A DNA stretch of 64,000 nucleotides, from assembly GCA_028752905.1 (NCBI GenBank), contig JAQNBH010000013.1, positions 24,341,168-24,405,167 on the forward strand, in the 5' to 3' direction. Below, piece by piece: positions 46,279 through 58,115 of the stretch (position 1 is its first letter; every line of letters starts with the position of its first letter). The translations under genes and the position numbers were made by a program. The stretch is from Cladorhizidae sp. MBARI D1340-BT2 (Eukaryota; Porifera; Demospongiae; Poecilosclerida; Cladorhizidae). Below the pieces are notes generated by a model. It was not told the origin of the DNA. It saw only the letters and a list, made by a program, of their open reading frames with translations, and searched no databases.

Positions 46279-46538
46279 GCTGGAATTTAGGCAAGTTCTA
46301 ACTTACCTCTTCACTAACTGGACCCACAGAAAGAAGTGTTTTTAATACACCCTCTATCAACTGCCTTTCCATTTCGTAGTTGGCCCTGTGGCTTAGTTGG
46401 CAAAGCGCGCTAGAATTTAGGCAAGTTCTAACTTACCTCTTCACTAACTGGACCCACAGAAAGAAGTGTTTTTAATACACCCTCTATCAACTGCCTTACC
46501 ATTTCGTAGTTGGCCCTGTGGCTTAGTTGGCAAAGCGC
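46279..46538. repeat. 130-bp tandem duplication covering the 5' half of a tRNA gene
   Basis: 46279-46408 and 46409-46538 are near-identical (period 130). Each copy ends in GGCCCTGTGGCTTAGTTGG + CAAAGCGC, i.e. the tRNA acceptor 5' strand and D-arm. Only the second copy continues into a full tRNA. Confidence 0.9.
46382..46408 (+). pseudogene. Truncated tRNA-Thr 5' half
   Basis: The first 27 nt of the tRNA-Thr gene (acceptor strand and D-arm, including most of the A box) are duplicated here, followed by unrelated sequence. It lacks the anticodon, B box and 3' acceptor strand. Confidence 0.85.
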
Positions 46539-46583
46539 CTGTCTAGTAAACAGGAGATCACCGGTTCAAATCCGGTCGGGGCC
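46512..46583 (+). tRNA. tRNA-Thr (anticodon AGT)
   Basis: The 72-nt gene folds into a standard cloverleaf. The acceptor GGCCCTG pairs with CGGGGCC, with one G-U pair. The D-arm has the A box TGGCTTAGTTGG. The anticodon stem CCTGT/ACAGG encloses the loop CTAGTAA, with anticodon AGT for threonine. The T-arm CCGG-TTCAAAT-CCGG carries the B box GGTTCAAATCC. CCA is not encoded, as in eukaryotic nuclear genes, and a T-run follows directly. No intron. Confidence 0.95.
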
Positions 46584-46592
46584 TTTTTTTTT
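46584..46592 (+). terminator. Pol III T-run terminator
   Basis: Nine T residues directly after the tRNA 3' end. Confidence 0.9.
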
Positions 46593-47364
46593 CTCCTTTT
46601 TTTTCTCCCTCCCCTCTTTTTTCCCCCCTTTCTTATGGGAGAAACTTTTAGACCTGACAAAATACCATGTCAAGAAAATAAATTTCAAAAGTTTTGTTGT
46701 TGAGAAAGTATATATAATATAACAATATATTATATGTATACAGTTACCTAGATCAACTTGAGAGTTGGTGGTAATATTTAAAAATAAGATAAAAGTGTTG
46801 CATCCTCTTCCCTCACACTTTCAAGAAATACCTTGACATGCATGATTCATTACAGAGTTAAAAGTTTTTTAAGGCTGGAAGGTTAAAAAAAATTACAGGT
46901 GAATGTAGCTGAATTCATTTTTGGTTTCCTTCCAAAAGGATACCATAAAACAATTTTTTTTTAAATTCTAGTTACATTTTGTCTACTTTCAGCCTTTTAA
47001 AACTCGCTGATTAATATTCCTGAGTGCAACACAAACAATATGCTTACTAAGTCATACTATTTTATGTGCTGGATCCTGAAATAAATTAGTTGAGAGGGTG
47101 CCTGCTACATGAAGATTAGAAGGCAACAAGGTGGTTGCTTCATGAAACTGGTTCTCGTGAAATTAAGGGGGTGCTTCAGGTCCAACAATATTTTTTGTTT
47201 TTGTTTTGGGGGTTTTCTTCTTCTTCCCATGCCAGGACCTGTAAGATGCTGCATTCTAAATTTGAGGAGATTTGGCTGCTCTATTCTGGACTTATAGTGA
47301 CTTTTGTACATACACCTCCATTCAATTCTTGGGAAAGAAGACTGTCAGTGGAGGGCGAGTAGTT
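46593..47364. other. No gene recognised
   Basis: AT-rich DNA with T- and C-runs. Frames at 47105-47362 overlap on both strands and show no recognised product. Confidence 0.45.
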
Positions 47365-48025
47365 TCATGGTATTTTTTATTTTAACTTGTGGTTACAACT
47401 TTAGAGCTCCGTAGATTCTGCAAACTTCATGGTATGGACTTGATATATAGCTCAAAAGATGTGTGCTCTCTAAAATATGTTAGACCCTCAAAAACTGCAT
47501 CCCAAAAACCTCATCCAGAATAACAAAAAAATTGAATTGGTACTGGCTCTAGTTAAAAATTTATTACCTCGCGGGTAGGCGTTGCAATCACAACGCCCTC
47601 AATTCACATCATATATTCATTTTGAAGCTCTTTCTTTGCCCTCAATTTTCCACCCGCGCGCTTGACCAGGTAAAATTTTAACGCCTAATGAAAAAGGTCA
47701 TTGGGGCTTCCTCTAGCCACTCTTCAATTTTTTTGCACTGAGCGCTCGCTCTCGCTCGCGCTCTCAAGTTTCTAGTTTCTTCATTCCAGAGCCTTCACTC
47801 TTCCCACCTGAAGTATTCTGGATGGGGAGTTTGGGATGCAGGTCCCTCCACTTTAGGGTCTAGTAACTTGCCTACAGTTATACCTATAATGAAACATATT
47901 TTATTATCAAAAGAGAGCACACAGAGAGACTTATCTTTTGAGCTATATATCCATGAAGTTTGCAGAATCTACGGAGCTAACCACAAGTAATATTTTTTAA
48001 AGTAAAAAATACCCTCGGTCCCCCT
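47365..48025. repeat. Element with about 120-bp imperfect inverted ends
   Basis: The left part (47365-47500: GGTATTTTTTA, ACTTGTGGTTA, GAGCTCCGTAGATTCTGC, AAACTTCATGG, TATATAGCTCAAAAGAT) is inverted at 47885-48025. The interior has a GGCGTTGCAATCACAACGCC palindrome. A 30-bp interior piece (TATATTCATTTTGAAGCTC + TTTCTTTGC) recurs just outside at 48060. It resembles a non-autonomous DNA transposon; no coding capacity. Confidence 0.6.
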
Positions 48026-48569
48026 TTTGTCCAATTCTGGTTTCCAATCGCCATTCACAGTATATATTCATTTTGAAGCTCTTTCTTTGCTCTTTGTGTT
48101 CAAAGATCAATTTTTTTAAATTCATAATAATAAAAAGTTATGTTGCTTAGTGGGCGTGGCATCTATACACAGTGGGAATATTTTTTCCCCTTGATAACAA
48201 AGAGTAATGCATTATCTAAACAAACAACAAATTTGAAGTCATTTGATCCGATATCCAAGATGGGAAGCTGTGAATGTAATTTTGAGGTCTGATGGCTGCA
48301 GGTATATACCTAGATAGAAAAACACCTGTAAATATATTATTATACATATCACTTGAAAGCACATAGAAAGGGCTATATATCTTTTGAGATAAAAATGATA
48401 TTTGTAGCCCTAGAAACCTAAAAGTTATGACGGTTTTTACTTCGTGGCATGTTTTTGTGGTTTGACCCACTTAAACCATGCTAACAATTTTGTGGTTTTG
48501 ATGAAGTTAATAAGTGATGGAAATCTGCTGATTTATTGAAAACTTCAAGTAATCAATTCCATATATACC
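48026..48569. other. No gene recognised
   Basis: AT-rich, no supported coding sequence or RNA gene. Confidence 0.4.
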
Positions 48570-51268
48570 TACTACACTGGCGTAAGAAGTGGGGGGGCTG
48601 GGGGAGCTGCAGCTCCCCCACTCAAAATGAGACAAGACTACTGCAGCTACTAAAAATTAAATCTCACAGCAGAGGCTTTTGTGGTGTACATTATACACCA
48701 TTGGCAATAAGATTAAAGTGTAAACCAATATTACACATCTTGTGGTGTACATTACTATACATCATTGCTAAAGTGTAAGCTGCTTAATCATCCTGGAAGA
48801 CTTTGCTGCACTTCTCTTTTGTTCGATTGTAGCTTGAACTTCATCCTCTTTTTCTTCAAACTGCTTAAACTCTCATCCACAATGTCACAGAGAAGTATTC
48901 GATCTTTTTTCTCTCCAGGTAATTTCTGCATTTTAATAAAATTAATGCTCTCCAGACTCGAATTAATGTGATTCCATGTAAAAATGTGAATATTCCACCT
49001 TATATAGCTGCAAGTCGTGATGTTAGTCCATTTTTGGAAGGAACAATGACAGAGACCTCCAGGTTTTCGATCACAAATCCAGTTGCCAATGCACCAGTTC
49101 AAGATGAAGAAGGCACAGACAGTTCAAATGATGACTCATTTGCTGACACTGAAGACAGTGCATGTGCCATGGAGAAGTTACCACATCCTAGTAGAGTTAC
49201 AGTGTCAGCCATTGTTGCAGCCCCTCTGAGTAATTCTTGCATGTGCTTGTGCTGCCAAAATGTTGAGGTTACTAACCGGCCTATGGACTTGGAGAAGTCA
49301 AAATGTCAGTCAGGCCAACAAAGCTACTATTGCAGGTCAATTCAAACTAGCTGGTACATGGATTATCCCTGGATCAGTGTGTGTACAGCATCCTTCAAGA
49401 TATTTTGCCATGTTTGCTGCAGTGCAAGGAGTCGGAACTTGATCACCTCTTCAAAGGAGCATTATAACCTTACATTTGTGGATGGGGGATTTTCCAACTG
49501 GAAAAAAGCACTACTGAAATTTACCACTCATGAAAAAAGTGAAATGCACCAAGAAGCAATCATGAAGCTAGCTTCCAGTGCAACAGATGTTAGTGTTCAG
49601 CTAAGCAAGAGCCACGATGCTGAAAGCCAGAACAGAGCATACGTTATTTGGCAAGACAGGGCCTACCATTCCGTGGTCATCATGAAGATAGTATTTCATT
49701 TGAGGGGAATCTTAATCAGCTGCTGCTACTTCAAGCGAAAGATAGCTTACCACTTGCTTCATGGCTGAAGAGGAGCGACTACATCTCTCCAGCAGTTGTT
49801 AATGAAGTTATCACTATTTGTGGCAACACAATCCTGAGGCAGCTTCTTTGTGAGATCCATGCAGCAGATTGGTTCTCAGTAATTTCTGATGAAGCAACAG
49901 ACGTTTCACACAATGAGCAGATGTGTATTGCCATTCGTTGGGTGGACTCAAGCTACACCATTCATGAAGATGCAATTGGCTTGGTTGAACTCCCTGATCT
50001 GAAGGCCATGACCCTGTTCCATTTCATCAAAGACGTGCTGGTAAGATGCTCTTTGCCAATTACCCACTGTGTTGGTCAAGCATATGATGGAGCAGCAAAC
50101 ATGAGTGGTGTACGAAATGGTGGTACAGGCTCTTATGAAAAAAGAGTCAGATCTTTGTCTATATGTACACTGCTTTGCACACAGCTTGAACCTATGCATT
50201 CAGGAGGTGACCAGAAAATGTGAATTACTTCGCAACTGCATGGATTTTATATTCCAACTTGTTCAGCTAATAAGATTTTCACAAAAAAGGCTTCATCTTT
50301 TTGATAGCATATGAAAGAGTATTACTCTATCTGAAAATGAATCTGGTTTGTCACCATCACTGAGACCACTCTGTCCTACACGATGGACAGTTCATCACTC
50401 AGCCATTGACAGCATCCTGAAAAATTACAGGGTTCTCATGTCATCACTTCATATCATCCAGCAAGGCCATGATGAATATGCAGCAAAAGGAAAAGGTTTA
50501 CTGACACAAATGGAGTCTTTTAATACATTGTTTATCTTGAAGCTAGCTCATTTAGTCTTTGCAGCTGCTGAGCAATTTTCTATTAACCTTCAGGTAAAGG
50601 ACACCACAGTTGCTGAAGGAATCAAAGGTGCTAATCTTCTAAAATCTCATTACACATCCTTGCGCACTGATGCAGCTTTTACTACTTATTACCAAGGTGT
50701 TTTGAGGTCATCAGATGGTTTGACAGATGGACCAGTCCTCCCTCGCTACAGAAGAATACCCAGAAGAATTGATGATGGGGCTTTACCACATCATCACTTA
50801 TCTCCTGAAGACAGGTATCGCCACGCCTACATTGAAGTTCTTGAACAGGCATGTGGGGAAATTGAGATGAGAAACGGTTTGATCAATCTGATCTAGCCAT
50901 TGTCTGTGATGTGGAGTCTTTACTGATGAAGGCTGCTAATCATAAAATTGTGCCTGAAATTTCAGAAGTTATTGCCAGATATTGCCAAGGAAAGATAGAT
51001 GTACCTCGTCTAAAAATCCAGTTGCAGATGTTGCCAGATGCCATCAATACAGTTTGCTGGTTCGGTAATCAATGTGAAAAAAGTGACAAATGTCAGAACT
51101 ATTGCTGATGTATTGAACCAGAATAACATTATAAAGAATATGCTTGACAAACTTCTTAGAATAATATATTTAGCATTTCCTGTGACGAGAGCTACTGCTG
51201 AGAGATCGTTTTCTTCCCTCCGCCTCATCAAAACATATAAGGGGGAAAGAAGGCTGCGTATCGCGTAG
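48570..51268 (+). mobile_element. hAT transposon remnant
   Basis: A possible left terminus CACTGGCGTAAG lies near 48576 in a G-rich start that resembles hAT ends. The transposase pseudogene follows to 51268. No matching right terminus was found, so the boundary is only the end of coding similarity. Confidence 0.6.
48882..51268 (+). pseudogene. hAT transposase (TTF / DUF4371 / dimerisation type), frameshifted
   Basis: The start MSQRSIRSFFSP resembles the typical beginning of this family. An acidic spacer (EEGTDSSNDDSFADTEDS) precedes the TTF zinc finger (F-C-H-V-C-C, then GGFSNWKKALLKFTTHEKSE). Next comes DUF4371: QGLPFRGHHEDS, then LCEIHAADWFSVISDEATDV with catalytic-type acids, GQAYDGAANMSG, HCFAHSLNLCIQE, LRPLCPTRWTVHHSAIDS and LVFAAAEQFSINLQ. 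The C-terminal dimerisation block is VTRATAERSFSSLRLIKTY. Five or more frame shifts separate these frames, and the end after RLRIA is truncated. It is clearly related to the remnant at 12811-14830 but is not a close copy. Confidence 0.85.
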
Positions 51269-52600
51269 TCTCATTTAAAGTACCATATCTTTGCTCGCAT
51301 TCACTCTAGTTTGCCGATTTATATATCAAATTATAGCTTGCAGTCTGTACTTTCTAATGGTAAGTTTCTTTTGTTATTTTGTTTCGCCATAATGTTTTCC
51401 TAGCTCATTATAGGCTCTTCCAGTGCGGACCGTAAGCCGTTAAGTAAACCACGTTGCAGTAACGACCTTTGCGAGGCTCTTATTCGGTCTATTAGTCAAT
51501 CATAATGAGCACTACAAACTGCGCGTCTTGAAATTTTGAAAAAATGTTTTTTTGTCTCATTTTCTGAACATAGCTTTATGACATCACGTTACATTTTCAT
51601 CTATAGGTCTTTTTTTAGTAATTCTATCAAACAAAAACTCTCGCGCAAGTTGTAGAATATAAAAATTGCTTTAATGATATATTTTTTTTAATGAAAGGAT
51701 AAAAAATATTCAAGTTATCATTTGAACGGTTTTTCAAAAATCACTTCTGAGATATTGAGCCTTGCAGTTTGTAATCACATCCCAGCTGCCAGAAACACCC
51801 CTGTTCACCAGAATACATCCCTCATTACTAGAATTGTGTGTGTACAAACAAAATGTTTGACTTTTCAGTCCTTTATTTTTTCAACAACAGCAGTATCCTA
51901 CATCCTAACTACAACCTAAAAACCAACAATATATATATATATATACATACACATAAATTAAAGACGCATCAGACTTGTTACATGTATGTTGCTTTGCTAA
52001 TATTGAATTAGCAAACATAAACACGTCATCATTTGCAGGGCTCCCATGCCCAGGTCCATCCATCGTCACCCTCCACACGTCTTCCGACACCCTCCAGTAA
52101 TCCCTGAAAAACAATAGAACACAAACAAAAGTCATCCTCCACTAATTCCTAAGCGACAAAAAGACACATAAACAAAAGTATCTTCCAGTAATCTCTGTTT
52201 GACAATAGAAAGCAAAAGACACATAACAAAATAAAATGTTACAGGTCCCCCATGCCAGGACCATACAGTGCTCCGCCCTCCATTGAACTCTGCTGCCTCT
52301 CGACAGCAAGCCCGACACTTGTTGCACTCATATGTTCTGTCTTACCCGCTCTACTCCACACAACAGAATTAAACTCATTTTGGTTGTGTATAACCACCTA
52401 AACATTTGCACAAAAGATCCTCGGACATTAATTTATCAAAAACCTCCTAGCCTTGTCCAGAGGAATCATAACCCCCCTAGCACCACCCAAAGACACTAGG
52501 ACCGTAAGGCTCGACTTCCAACAACCGTTTATGTGCATTTGTATACCCATCACTAATTTATGTGTGTGTACCTAAGCTTCAGTCTCTCCACTGAACGCTA
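51269..52600. other. No gene recognised
   Basis: AT-rich; includes a short TA repeat at 51929-51944 and several TCCAGTAATC/ACAATAGAA-type short duplications at 52085-52215. Confidence 0.45.
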
Positions 52601-52615
52601 AAAAAGTTTGTGTTC

Positions 52616-53755
52616 CTACAACTTCCATAGAACCCGAAGAGCCTTCAAAATTGGCTTCACAATTTTTACCTTGTGACCCTCAAACCATTCTGTGTAACTT
52701 GCTTCTGTTTCATCTTCAGGTCTTCGCGCACAAGCTTGACAGAACTTAGACATAAGATAATAATCTAAAACTTCTCCAGTGTCCCAAGACATCACCGCAA
52801 CCAAGCCATAATTTGATTTGTGGCCCTGTCTAAGCCATGTGCCGTCAACAGTAATACTAACATCAATGATGTCTTCATGCCTAACCCTATAAAAATCATG
52901 TAACCTATGAGCGGCATCAAACATAATACTCTTGTTACTGCATTTGCGTCACTCCATGTAACCTATGAGCGGCATCCAACATAATACTCTGTTACTGCAT
53001 TTGCGTCACTCCCTATTGACCTAGTATATTTTTAAAAAACAAGTGGAACCAAGAGGGGGCAACATATCCATGACTGCAGTGATATCTTCCAGACCAGAAT
53101 GACTAATTCCAGCAATGCGAGCACCCAGTATACTGACTGGATGTTCAAAGAATGCTTCTACAGATACAGGGTTTGAGATGTCTTGAGTGTTACCACAATT
53201 TGAACAAAAAGTAAAAATTAGACACCATGCCTGCCCTACGGGCTTCAGTCGCAAGGGAGCTGAGCTCAGTTACCACATTGAATACACTTATTACACCTTT
53301 CTATGAGCTCTCTAAGCTTATCTAAGTTTATTATACGATTACCCTTACCTAGTTCTCCAACACCACCCAAGTCCAAAGAGGTAGAGACAGTAGATCCAGT
53401 AGCAACAGCCACAGAAGCAGCTGAACGATCCATGAGAGCCAACTTCTTCCTGGTCATAGTCACTGGTCATAGTCACAAATGGAACTGGCCTCTCTTCAGA
53501 CATTTGCAATTGATTGCAAGGTAAGTGAAGGTTCACAGAAGGCGCTACCCCACCTACAGGATCCAAGAGACTCACTAACAAAGGAAGGAAACAACTAGTA
53601 ACTTTTTAGTACGGAGATAAACATTAAAACTTGCCTGGCGCGGCTACTGTGACAGGCTCAACAACAGCCGCCTGTAAGGCTTTCTTCTTCTTGTCGTCAC
53701 TCTTCTTGAATCCTTGGCCTTTCTGTTTAAAATGCTTCTCTGTTCTCTTCCCCAT
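52616..53755 (-). pseudogene. Mutator-like (MULE) transposase N-terminal region, decayed
   Basis: The start at 53755 gives MGKRTEKHFKQKGQGFKK followed by a Lys-rich segment. Later frames give NLDKLRELIERCNKCIQCGN and IFTFCSNCGNTQD, a zinc-binding pair. Then come IAGISHSGLEDITAVMDMLPP and finally ITVDGTWLRQGHKSNYGLV with WDTGEVLDYYLMSKFCQAC. These are the blocks of the Mutator-like transposase domain found in many invertebrates, including the D-G-T-W motif with a catalytic-type aspartate. A 54-bp tandem duplication (52905-53012), stops and frame changes break it. The C-terminal half is missing. Confidence 0.7.
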
Positions 53756-54149
53756 AACTCAACAGTGTGAAAGTTTCAAGCGAACCGACTAAAAAACACG
53801 TGACCTTAAAAAACGTGCTTGTCTTAGAGGTTGCGCACTACCCCCACGCCTGGCCAATTCATTGCGCAAACGACTGGTAAGGGTCTCCATGAAATTGGCA
53901 ACATTTTGATATATAAAAACTGTATTTTGGGTAGGCGATCATCGCCGACCCCCCGATTGTAGCCAGGTAAGACTGGGAGAAAACCTCTTCCAATGTGAAG
54001 TGAAATGAAATGAAATGGAATAATAATGCACTGTATAAAAATGGCTATATCTTCTGATGCAAGTATTCACTTGCTCTGAAACTTGAAACTCAAACTCCAG
54101 ACAAAAATTAGAAAAAATATGTGTTTTCACCCCCAAGGAGCACAATGTC
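53756..54149. other. No gene recognised
   Basis: Short unique stretch between the MULE start and a hAT relic. A purine-rich TGAAATGAAATGAAATG microrepeat is at 54000-54017. Confidence 0.4.
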
Positions 54150-54256
54150 ATCCCAATGCCTCAACAACTTGTTCCTATATATACATTCACAAGCACCTAA
54201 CTGACTCCCTTGATCTCATTTCTGTTGCAAAAGAATTTGTATTGGCAAATATCTGA
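54150..54256 (+). pseudogene. hAT transposase C-terminus relic
   Basis: The sequence reads LNNLFLYIH, then after one shift KHLTDSLDLISVAKEFVLAN. It matches the block at the end of the hAT at 14730-14828 (LNNLILLYVHKKQTDNLDLV). Nothing else of that element remains here. Confidence 0.6.
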
Positions 54257-54718
54257 CACCAAAATTATTTTGGAAAGTTTTAGTTTTACAACTGGCTAAC
54301 TGCTATTTTGTTCAATTTCAATTTGTAATTCTCTCAGAATGCACAATCATTTTCCTGAGCAATGCATCTGGATCTTAATAGCGAGGTAATCTAGAAATGC
54401 CAATGCACACTGAGTAAACCCAATGCATATGAGCTACTGCAGCTGAGCACCTTGCCAATTAAACCCACATCTGGTCAAGGCTTTTTGATTTGTCAGGCAA
54501 TGGATGTATAACTTACTATATTTAAAGTCTACATAGTTCAAACCTCAGGCACAGTTTTACTTTATCTAACACTGGAAGTGCAGCATATTCATTGCACGTA
54601 TATTATATGCATTACCTTTGCAAATTAATTTTGTTTGCACTCAACTGTAAAATGAAGTCTGCATGGAGCCCCATCTGAAACCCAAGATTACTACTGCAAA
54701 GGTCAAAGTAAAATAATA
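54257..54718. other. No gene recognised
   Basis: Unique AT-rich stretch without supported features. Confidence 0.4.
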
Positions 54719-55581
54719 ATGGATTCGTGGTTGCAGGCCACTCTCCCTGTTGGTGTAGGGGGTCTTGGAATCAGGAGTGCAGTGCAGCTTGCTCCCTCTG
54801 CCTTCTTGGCCTCAGCTTCTGCCACTCATGACCTGGTCCAAGCCATCCTGCCACCTCACTTGTTTTCACTCCCTGTCCCTTTTGTGGATAATGACCTTTC
54901 AGCATGGTCTATGGGTCACAACAGCACTCCCCCACCATCAGGTCTTGCGGCGTGCTTCCAGAAATCCTGGGATATGTGCAGGATGTCAAAGTCTGTGGAA
55001 TCTTTGTTGCACAATGTACCTGACGATTTAGCTCGAGCCAGGCTTTTGGCTGTTTCAAAAAAAGAATCCGGTGCATGGCTAAATGCCCTCCCTATCTTGT
55101 CCCTGGGTTTGAGGATGGATGATGATACCATCAGGGTTGCCGTGGGTCTCCGCTTGGGCTCCACTATGTGTCGCCCCCATAACTGCCAGCACTGTGGAAC
55201 AGAAGTGGATCGCCTTGCTACGCACGGTCTAAGCTGCAAGAGAAGTGAAGGACGTTTCTACCGTCATACCGCCATGAACGACATCATCTTCCGGGCATTG
55301 TCATCTGCCGGTGCGCCTTCCAGGTTGGAACCGTCGGGTCTCTTTTGTTTCGACGGGAAAAGACCTGATGGGGTAACCATGGTGCCATGGAAGAATGGCA
55401 AGCGTCGTATCGGGGTGCAGCAGTGAGTGGTCCTGGAGCTGTGGCTGCTATGGCTGAGGAGAAAAAAGTGGCCAAGTATGACAGCCTAGATCCTTGCCAC
55501 TTTTTTGTGCCTGTGGCCATCGAGTCATTGGGGGTCATCGGGAATAGGTCGATGGCTTTCCTGAAGAGCTCAGCCTCAGGA
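54719..55581 (+). pseudogene. Non-LTR retroelement C-terminus with restriction-like endonuclease, broken
   Basis: The main frame (54719-55426) begins just after the RT with LPVGVGGLGIRSA and runs through GAWLNALPILSLGLRMDD. The cysteine-histidine motif is C-x-x-C around NCQHCGTEV followed by THGLSCKR. It is followed by R-H-x-A-M-N-D-I-I and the nuclease box KRPDGVTMV, where K/R-P-D is a catalytic signature of restriction-like endonucleases in R2/CRE/NeSL-type elements. The expected partner D-x-T stretch is lost in a small deletion near 55420. The C-terminus continues in another frame (AEEKKVAKYDSLDPCHFF, VPVAIESLGVIGNRS). The RT itself is absent, so this is a 5'-truncated, dead copy. Confidence 0.7.
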
Positions 55582-56390
55582 TAAGGCAAAGAACTGGGGA
55601 GGTGAATGCCCGTGCCTACCTCCTTCAGCAGTGGCAGTCCAGCGGGGGAATGCCTCGTCTGTTTTGGGTTCGGTCTGGAGTTGAACGTGTTAGCTTTTTA
55701 TATGTATTTATTGTTAATTAGTTATTTTAAATCTATTAATTATTAATTTTAAATCGATTAATTATTATTTATTTATGTATGTTCTATTTATGTATGTATT
55801 TGTATGTATTAATTTATGTATTTATTGTATGTATTTATTGTATTTATAATAATAATAATAAAAATGGGGTTAATAATAAATATAAATAAATAAATAAGTA
55901 ATACGTAAATAAGTAATACGTAAATAAGTACGCAAATAAATAATAAATTGTGGCACCATGGTTATCCCATCAGGCCTTTTCCTATCAGAACCAAAGAAAC
56001 CTGATGGTTCCAGTCTGGAAGGGGCCTGCAGATGAACATTTTTGGAATAGGATGTTGTTCATGATGTGATGGTGGAAATGGTAGAAATCCTACACTCCTC
56101 TGAGATTCAGCCATTAATTATTATTATTATTATATTATTATTATTATTATTGTTGTTGTTATTGTTATGTTGTTATTATTATTATTATTATTACTATTAC
56201 TACTGTTACTAATATTATTATTAATAATAATATTATTATTATTATATTATATTATTATTATTATTGCTATTATTATTGTTGTTGTTATTATTATATTGTT
56301 TTATTGATGTTATTATTATTGTTATTATTATTATTTATTATATTATTATCATCATCATCATCATTGTTGTTGTTATTATTGTTTTGTATA
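55582..56390. repeat. AT-rich tail and compound microsatellite
   Basis: TATTTATGTATG-type and TTAAATCGATTAATTATT repeats (55690-55940) follow the retroelement fragment. (ATT)n, (GTT)n and (ATC)n tracts lie at 56114-56385. Confidence 0.8.
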
Positions 56391-57969
56391 AATGAATAAT
56401 AGTGATGTTAACAACAATAATAGCTGCTAATACTACTACTACTATTGTTATTAAAAGTCACGAAACAATTGTTCATGTTAATTTTTTTGCATTAATAATA
56501 AACCATCAGCTAAACTATCTATCTATTGTGGTTGTTTTTATATATAGTTCATTGCTTCAGGGGCAACTGCTTTACTTGACCTTCACACCACTTCCACTTC
56601 AACTCTGCAGTAAAATAAAATGATGTTTCATTAATGAAAATGTGTCTTCTCTGTCCTCACTGTCTGTACTTAGTAACACACAGAGATTGAACTGAGAGGA
56701 GCTGAGAGCCTGCAAATTATACTTGAGCATTTTATGCAAAATTAAATAAAAGTAACCATCACATACTGTTATTTTGAAATATGTTGCAAAAAAACTAAGT
56801 GACCTCTCTCCAACCTTGCCGATTATACCACTCTAAGTTAATGATTACAAAGTTGTCCTGCTGCACCAAAATTGGTGTTCAATACTGAGCAGGTGCTTGC
56901 AGGCAGTGTACCGGTCATAAACAGTTCATTTTTATATTTCATTGTGAAAGATATGTGAGCTTATGCTTGGCAGTGCTTATGGAGGTCAATCAGTTACTGG
57001 TGAGTAAAGCAAACCCAAGGGTAGTTGAAAGGGAAAGTTAGTGGTCACGCAGTCTATAGTTAATTGCCATTTGTGATTTACACACCATAATACCAAAATT
57101 CCGCATCCTTGCATTGACATACACCATTTTGTCGAGGCGTTTGTAGTGTGGAGGGAAGCTACGATGGTGATTGAACCATTACCAGGGAAGGTCTTAGTAA
57201 CAACATGATATAGCTGGGTTTCTTTTCTTATCAGCTTAACTCTTTCAATTCTGTATTTAGGAGAGGAAAAAATCTGGTCACATGAACTAAAAAAATCATA
57301 TTAATTCATAGGATCGCTGATCTCCATGGCAACTATATCCTACGTCTTGTTACTGGGCTAGACCCACATCGTGGTAAAGTTTGGTTGTCATGGAAACTGA
57401 TTTTGCAACTGTAATGAGAGAAATCACAAAATGTAATTCCATGATTTAGGATGTTATTCAAACTAGCGAGTTTAGAAGACCAAATGGGCAGAGTTTGCCA
57501 CTGCAAAGCCCATCAACTACCCGGGAAGAAGTAGCTAGTTTAGTCTAACATTGTTTTAACTACATTTACTATCAGAACTTTCTTCCTCACTGGTATCCTC
57601 CTCATCATTCATAAAATCTGAGAAAATAGCTAAAAGGTACCTAGATATCCAGCGCTACAATTTTTGGCCATTGACAGGACTGTGTTCGGGTTGACTGTAC
57701 ATTTCCCAATGAATGGATACCTTCTCCTTCCTCATCAGTTGTTTCTCCCATAAACCTGCCAAAGTTGTTGTCCAACACTCACAAAAGAACTCTTCATCCA
57801 AACTTAGTTGACGGACATCACGAACGTATTGTCTGGGGTGAACAATCTATATACTTCGCTTATTTACCTTCATCTATTAGTGATGTGTATATAGTTTTGT
57901 TATAAAATTCAATTTTTGTGTGAACATCATATGACAACTACAGCCATGAAAAAAATTAAAAAGCCACAG
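56391..57969. other. No gene recognised
   Basis: AT-rich DNA. I see no supported exon, RNA gene or repeat beyond short homopolymer tracts. Confidence 0.45.
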
Positions 57970-58115
57970 TGTTGCAGCAAAATGTTACTTGTTTGGAGGA
58001 CCAGTTGGAAGAGTCTCAGTGCATTGCTCAAGAGGCCCAGAAGCAAATTTCACTGTCATTTCAGCCAAAATGCTCTGGTCCTCTTCTGGGAGATAGTGAA
58101 ACAACAACATATGAG
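57970..58115 (+). CDS. Possible internal exon with coiled-coil character
   Basis: Between an acceptor-like AAGCCACAG and a donor TATGAG|GTGAGG lies an open segment reading LQQNVTCLEDQLEESQC, then IAQEAQKQISLSFQPKCSG. Heptad-like Leu spacing and Glu/Gln content suggest a coiled coil. The polypyrimidine tract is poor (A-rich instead) and no partner exons were found, so this stays tentative. Confidence 0.22.

Noticed and set aside
46510..46722. A 70-codon frame beginning MALWLSWQSACLVNRRS
   Set aside because: This is the classic spurious translation of a tRNA gene, which is clearly present at 46512-46583.
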